The notes under the pieces are model-generated. The model was given only the letters and a program-made list of their open reading frames with translations. It was not told the DNA's origin and ran no database searches. A program made the translations under genes and the position numbers. This document shows, piece by piece, positions 24,132-26,515 of a DNA stretch of 26,515 bases. Position 1 is the first letter of the stretch. Every line of letters starts with the position of its first letter. This stretch comes from Bacteroidales bacterium (lineage in GTDB: Bacteria; Bacteroidota; Bacteroidia; Bacteroidales; VadinHA17): positions 1,287,296 through 1,313,810 of the forward strand of contig CP070687.1 in the NCBI GenBank assembly GCA_020353115.1, read 5' to 3'.

Positions 24132-24381
24132 TTTCTTCCTCCTCTTCTTTTAGGGTAACATAAATCGAAAACTCAGGACAGATTGTTTCACACAACTGAC
24201 AATAGATACAATCTTCCTCATGTTTGATATAGGGTGGGTGATACCCCTTGATGTTAAATTCTTCCGATAGCTCCAATACGTTATTCGGGCAGTATTCAAC
24301 ACAAAAACCGCAACCTTTGCACCGGTCCTTTACGATATGTATGTTACCTTTTTTAGGTTTAATATTATCGAAGTATGCCAT
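24112..24381 (-). CDS. korD: Ferredoxin-like delta subunit of the 2-oxoacid oxidoreductase (KorD)
   Basis: 89 residues with two [4Fe-4S] motifs, CKGCGFCVEYCP and CIYCQLCETICP, typical of KorD/PorD. It passes electrons between the KorB cluster and external ferredoxin. The C-terminus ends in an acidic run (KEEEEEIEKSKS); the codons of that run contain the AGGAGG that serves as ribosome site for korA. It starts 6 bases after the hdrB stop. Confidence 0.92.
   Translation of the reverse strand: MAYFDNIKPKKGNIHIVKDRCKGCGFCVEYCPNNVLELSEEFNIKGYHPPYIKHEEDCIYCQLCETICPEFSIYVTLKEEEEEIEKSKS
24138..24143 (-). promoter_or_regulatory. Ribosome-binding site that fixes the korA TTG start
   Basis: AGGAGG on the minus strand, 6 bases before TTG at 24131, embedded in the Glu codons near the end of korD. 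It makes the otherwise doubtful TTG start credible and implies translational coupling of korD and korA. Confidence 0.7.
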
Positions 24382-24387
24382 GTCGTA

Positions 24388-25266
24388 CTATATTAATCCC
24401 TTTTCTTTTAATATGGGTTCAGGGTTAAAATAATGAAGGTCAAACTTTAATGTTTCCGTACCGCAACCCAGGGCAAGCGCCAGAAGCTGTGAAAAATAGA
24501 GGACCGGCATACCCCTGAAGCCGCTGTATACCTGCCTGGTGATTTTCTGACGGTGATCCAGGTTAAATGCACATAACGGACATGCCATCACCATTACTTC
24601 AGCTCCGCGATTCCTCGCCGAGTTAATGATCTGATCCGTCCTTTCAGCAATAATGTCCGGCTTGTCGACCGTCTGGTACGCTCCGCAGCATTCTGTTTTA
24701 AACGGGAAATCCACAGGTTGTCCTTCCAGAACATGAATCAAGTCTTCCAGGACAGAAGGATTTTCAATATCATCAAAACCGATACCTTCCGGACGAACCA
24801 GCATGCACCCGTAATAACACGCAACCTTCAGGTTGTTTAAGGGTTTGATAACTTTACTGGCCAGGTTCGTGAACTCTATCTCATCCCTCAGCAATTCCAA
24901 CATATGAACTACCTCGACATTCCCCTGGTAATCAACTTCCTCCTTATACATTACACGATTGAGCTTTTCCAGACTTTCCGGATCCGCTTTTACACGTTCA
25001 TTCGCCCGCTTCAACGTGTTGTAACACATCGCACAAAGCGTCATAACCCGGTTCGAGCCGTTTTCCTCCACCCGTATCAGGTTCCTTACCGGAGCCATAT
25101 GATGGATCAAATCATCGGTTGAAAGAGAGAAAACAGTACCACAGCAATTCCACCGTGATAATTCCTTTATTTCAATATCAAGCTTCTCACATGCGAATAA
25201 AGCAGAATCCTCGAAGTTCCTGGCATTCGCCTTTAATGTGCATCCTGGATAATATGCTACTTCCAT
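24388..25266 (-). CDS. hdrB: Heterodisulfide reductase subunit B, two CCG domains
   Basis: 292 residues with both cysteine-rich CCG motifs: Cys9, Cys41-42, Cys78 and Cys81 (YYPGC, NCCG, CAMC), then Cys150/Cys154, Cys193-194, Cys229 and Cys232 (CYYGC, ECCGAYQ, CPLC). In methanogen HdrB these bind two non-cubane [4Fe-4S] clusters that reduce a disulfide. All ligand cysteines are retained, so the clusters should form. In this organism the disulfide partner is unknown, or the protein only relays electrons to the FrdB-like subunit. It lies 47 bases downstream of hdrC. Confidence 0.92.
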   Translation of the reverse strand: MEVAYYPGCTLKANARNFEDSALFACEKLDIEIKELSRWNCCGTVFSLSTDDLIHHMAPVRNLIRVEENGSNRVMTLCAMCYNTLKRANERVKADPESLEKLNRVMYKEEVDYQGNVEVVHMLELLRDEIEFTNLASKVIKPLNNLKVACYYGCMLVRPEGIGFDDIENPSVLEDLIHVLEGQPVDFPFKTECCGAYQTVDKPDIIAERTDQIINSARNRGAEVMVMACPLCAFNLDHRQKITRQVYSGFRGMPVLYFSQLLALALGCGTETLKFDLHYFNPEPILKEKGLI

Positions 25267-25313
25267 TAATACTACCGGAGTTTGTTTCGTTTTAAATAGT
25301 AATTACATTAGGA

Positions 25314-25727
25314 TCAGGATGTGAACTTCCTGAAACTGCTTATCAGTGCAATCGGTGGGAGTTCTTCCATTTCCGGATCCTTTACTTTTCCAATATCAAT
25401 GTGGTCGTTCCTGCGACGTAACTGAATTTGCCTTAGCGCTTCAATTACCTCGGCGATGTTTATCCCTTTCGGGCAACGCGCATTACATGTAAGGCATGAT
25501 GCACACACCCATATGGATTTTGATCGGATCAATTCATCCGTTAAACCCAATTGTGCATAACGGATAATCTGGTTGGGCAGAATATCCATTTCTGAAACAG
25601 CAGGGCATCCTGCAGAACATTTCCCACACTGGTAACAGGCAAGAAGATTCTGCCCGCTCAGTTCCTCTATTTTCAGGACGAACGGATCGCCGATCCTTGT
25701 TCTTGATACATCTACTCGTTCGGACAT
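25314..25727 (-). CDS. hdrC: Heterodisulfide reductase subunit C
   Basis: 137 residues with two [4Fe-4S] motifs, CYQCGKCSAGCP (31-42) and CASCLTCNARCP (75-86), followed by a basic C-terminal region. HdrC links the HdrA clusters to HdrB. It is the first gene of the 13-gene unit, with AAGGAAA just before its ATG; the 222 bases upstream must hold the operon promoter unless transcription runs through from the regulator gene. Confidence 0.92.
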   Translation of the reverse strand: MSERVDVSRTRIGDPFVLKIEELSGQNLLACYQCGKCSAGCPAVSEMDILPNQIIRYAQLGLTDELIRSKSIWVCASCLTCNARCPKGINIAEVIEALRQIQLRRRNDHIDIGKVKDPEMEELPPIALISSFRKFTS

Positions 25728-25949
25728 TTTCCTTGTGCTTATAGCGATTGACTAAGTTACAATTTACCTTGCTAATCAATTAGTGCTTTACGAATGCTAT
25801 TCAACATAGTTCAACTGCTAATTCATCAACATAGCATAAAGCCTGTCATATTCGATTGCGGTTCATATTCACCCCTGTTCCTTTTTCTCCTGTTCTTCAT
25901 TTCCGGTTCAGCTCATACAACACCACTCCATTCCTGTACCCATGATTAT
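25728..25949 (-). promoter_or_regulatory. Upstream control region of the hdrC-led operon
   Basis: A 222-base gap between the PerR-like gene and hdrC, both on the minus strand. It has a short inverted repeat CTAAT-CA-ATTAG (25772-25783) and a direct repeat TCAACATAG (25801-25809 and 25826-25834). I see no clear TAnnTTTG promoter, no terminator after the regulator gene, and no convincing small gene. The role as promoter region is deduced from position. Confidence 0.4.
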
Positions 25950-26378
25950 TCAGGATTTTTTCACCTTAAACTGCCCGACAATATTCACCTTGATATCATT
26001 TATCCTGAAACCCTGAATCCTTTTTCTTCTGAAATATTCTTCCAACATCCTGTTCAGGTTTTCATCATGGTAATCTTCGATCCTGTCTGATTCACAACAA
26101 AATAAATGATGATGCTCTTCTGTCCGCACATCAAACCTCATCACATCTTTTTCAGTTTTTAATTTACTGATCAGTTTACTTTTAACAAATGTTTCCAGTA
26201 TTCTGTAGACAGTACCAACTGAAATATTCGGATGAGTTGATTTTATTTTTCTAATAACATTTTCAGCGGTCGGATGATCATCCGACTCAAGCAAAGCCTG
26301 GTACACAATAATTCTCTGGGGGGTTATTTTTAATCCGCAATCAATTAATCTTTCCCTGATAGATACCGGATCAGTCAT
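25950..26378 (-). CDS. perR: Fur-family regulator of PerR type, lacking structural zinc cysteines
   Basis: 142 residues: an N-terminal winged helix (KITPQRIIVYQAL, ISVGTVYRILE) and a C-terminal metal domain. The five regulatory-metal ligands of B. subtilis PerR (His37, Asp85, His91, His93, Asp104) are matched at a constant offset of two: His35, Asp83, His89, His91, Asp102. Asp at the last position is the mark of PerR rather than Fur. The structural zinc site is lost: the CxxC in HHLFCCESD is Cys94 with Ser97, and the C-terminal CxxC pair is absent. PerR represses oxidative-stress genes until peroxide oxidises its iron-bound histidine. It lies upstream of the iron-sulfur-rich operon in the same direction. 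Target genes are not proven. Confidence 0.85.
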   Translation of the reverse strand: MTDPVSIRERLIDCGLKITPQRIIVYQALLESDDHPTAENVIRKIKSTHPNISVGTVYRILETFVKSKLISKLKTEKDVMRFDVRTEEHHHLFCCESDRIEDYHDENLNRMLEEYFRRKRIQGFRINDIKVNIVGQFKVKKS

Positions 26379-26439
26379 TATAATGATTACCAGATAGGAA
26401 TATATGCTATATGGGAATGGTGTAAAAGTAGAGAATTAA

Positions 26440-26466
26440 AACATAAGTGTACTTATTTTTTATGTT
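26440..26466. promoter_or_regulatory. Nested inverted repeat upstream of the PerR-like gene
   Basis: Inner arms ATAAGT (26443-26448) and ACTTAT (26451-26456) around GT, with outer arms AACATAA (26440-26446) and TTATGTT (26460-26466). It lies about 60-90 bases before the regulator start. It could be an operator for autoregulation or for a divergent gene beyond the edge. Confidence 0.35.
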
Positions 26467-26489
26467 AATTTTTACAACTGACCGGAAAT

Positions 26490-26504
26490 TTAGAATAAGT
26501 CTAA
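26490..26504. promoter_or_regulatory. Candidate PerR box (7-1-7 inverted repeat)
   Basis: TTAGAAT-A-AGTCTAA: six of seven positions are complementary, with the 7-1-7 layout of the PerR/Fur boxes (consensus TTATAAT-N-ATTATAA). An overlapping repeat pairs TAGAAT (26491-26496) with ATTCTA (26504-26509). It is 112 bases upstream of the perR-like start, close to the right edge. Confidence 0.4.
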
Positions 26505-26515
26505 TTCTATAAACG

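Noticed and set aside
19566..25727. Evidence for a methanogen or a methanogenesis pathway
   Set aside because: Hdr proteins occur in many anaerobic bacteria; no methanogenesis genes are present and the surrounding genes are of Bacteroidota type.
25840..25910. A 22-codon open frame upstream of hdrC as leader peptide
   Set aside because: No Shine-Dalgarno, no attenuator-like hairpins and no biased amino-acid content; it is likely chance.

Overview
The window most likely comes from an anaerobic or facultatively anaerobic member of the Bacteroidota. The signs are Bacteroidota-type proteins (an M16 lipoprotein protease, a TonB-like protein, an SRAP protein with a KKRMP variant motif, a short SSB, a zinc-finger protein recognised as a Bacteroidota family), several near-matches to the TAnnTTTG promoter element, and moderate to low GC. 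The taxon is inferred from these features, not proven.

Left part (1-13,509): mostly unrelated housekeeping and accessory genes. In order: the start of a DmpA/P1-family peptidase cut by the left edge; a two-domain M16 metalloprotease lipoprotein with a strong terminator; a small zinc-finger protein diverging from ssb, with 10-bp phased repeats between them; an exported thioredoxin-like protein; an OLD-type ATPase/TOPRIM nuclease preceded by a stand-alone SpoIIE/PP2C phosphatase; an AEC transporter followed by a PfkB sugar kinase; a TonB-domain protein; an SRAP (YedK/HMCES) protein; and a class C beta-lactamase-fold serine hydrolase. No gap between genes exceeds 300 bases.

Right part (13,603-25,727): the main interest. 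Thirteen genes run on the minus strand in near-continuous order: hdrC, hdrB, korD, korA, korB, korC, hdrA, flxD, flxC, flxB, flxA, frdB-like, frdA-like, ending at a hairpin terminator. Many junctions overlap by 1-20 bases. The set encodes a soluble HdrABC-FlxABCD complex (the flavin-based electron-bifurcating type that uses NADH), a four-subunit 2-oxoacid (probably 2-oxoglutarate):ferredoxin oxidoreductase, and a fumarate reductase-like flavoprotein with an iron-sulfur partner but no membrane anchor. My hypothesis is that the products form one redox module. NADH electrons would be split between fumarate (high potential) and ferredoxin (low potential), and the ferredoxin would drive reductive synthesis of 2-oxoglutarate from succinyl-CoA and CO2. 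The same module run backwards would confurcate electrons from succinate and 2-oxoglutarate onto NAD+.

Upstream of this operon, in the same orientation, is a Fur-family regulator with the complete PerR metal-sensing ligand set but without the structural zinc cysteines. A 7-1-7 inverted repeat resembling a PerR box lies further upstream, suggesting peroxide-responsive control around an iron-sulfur-rich operon.
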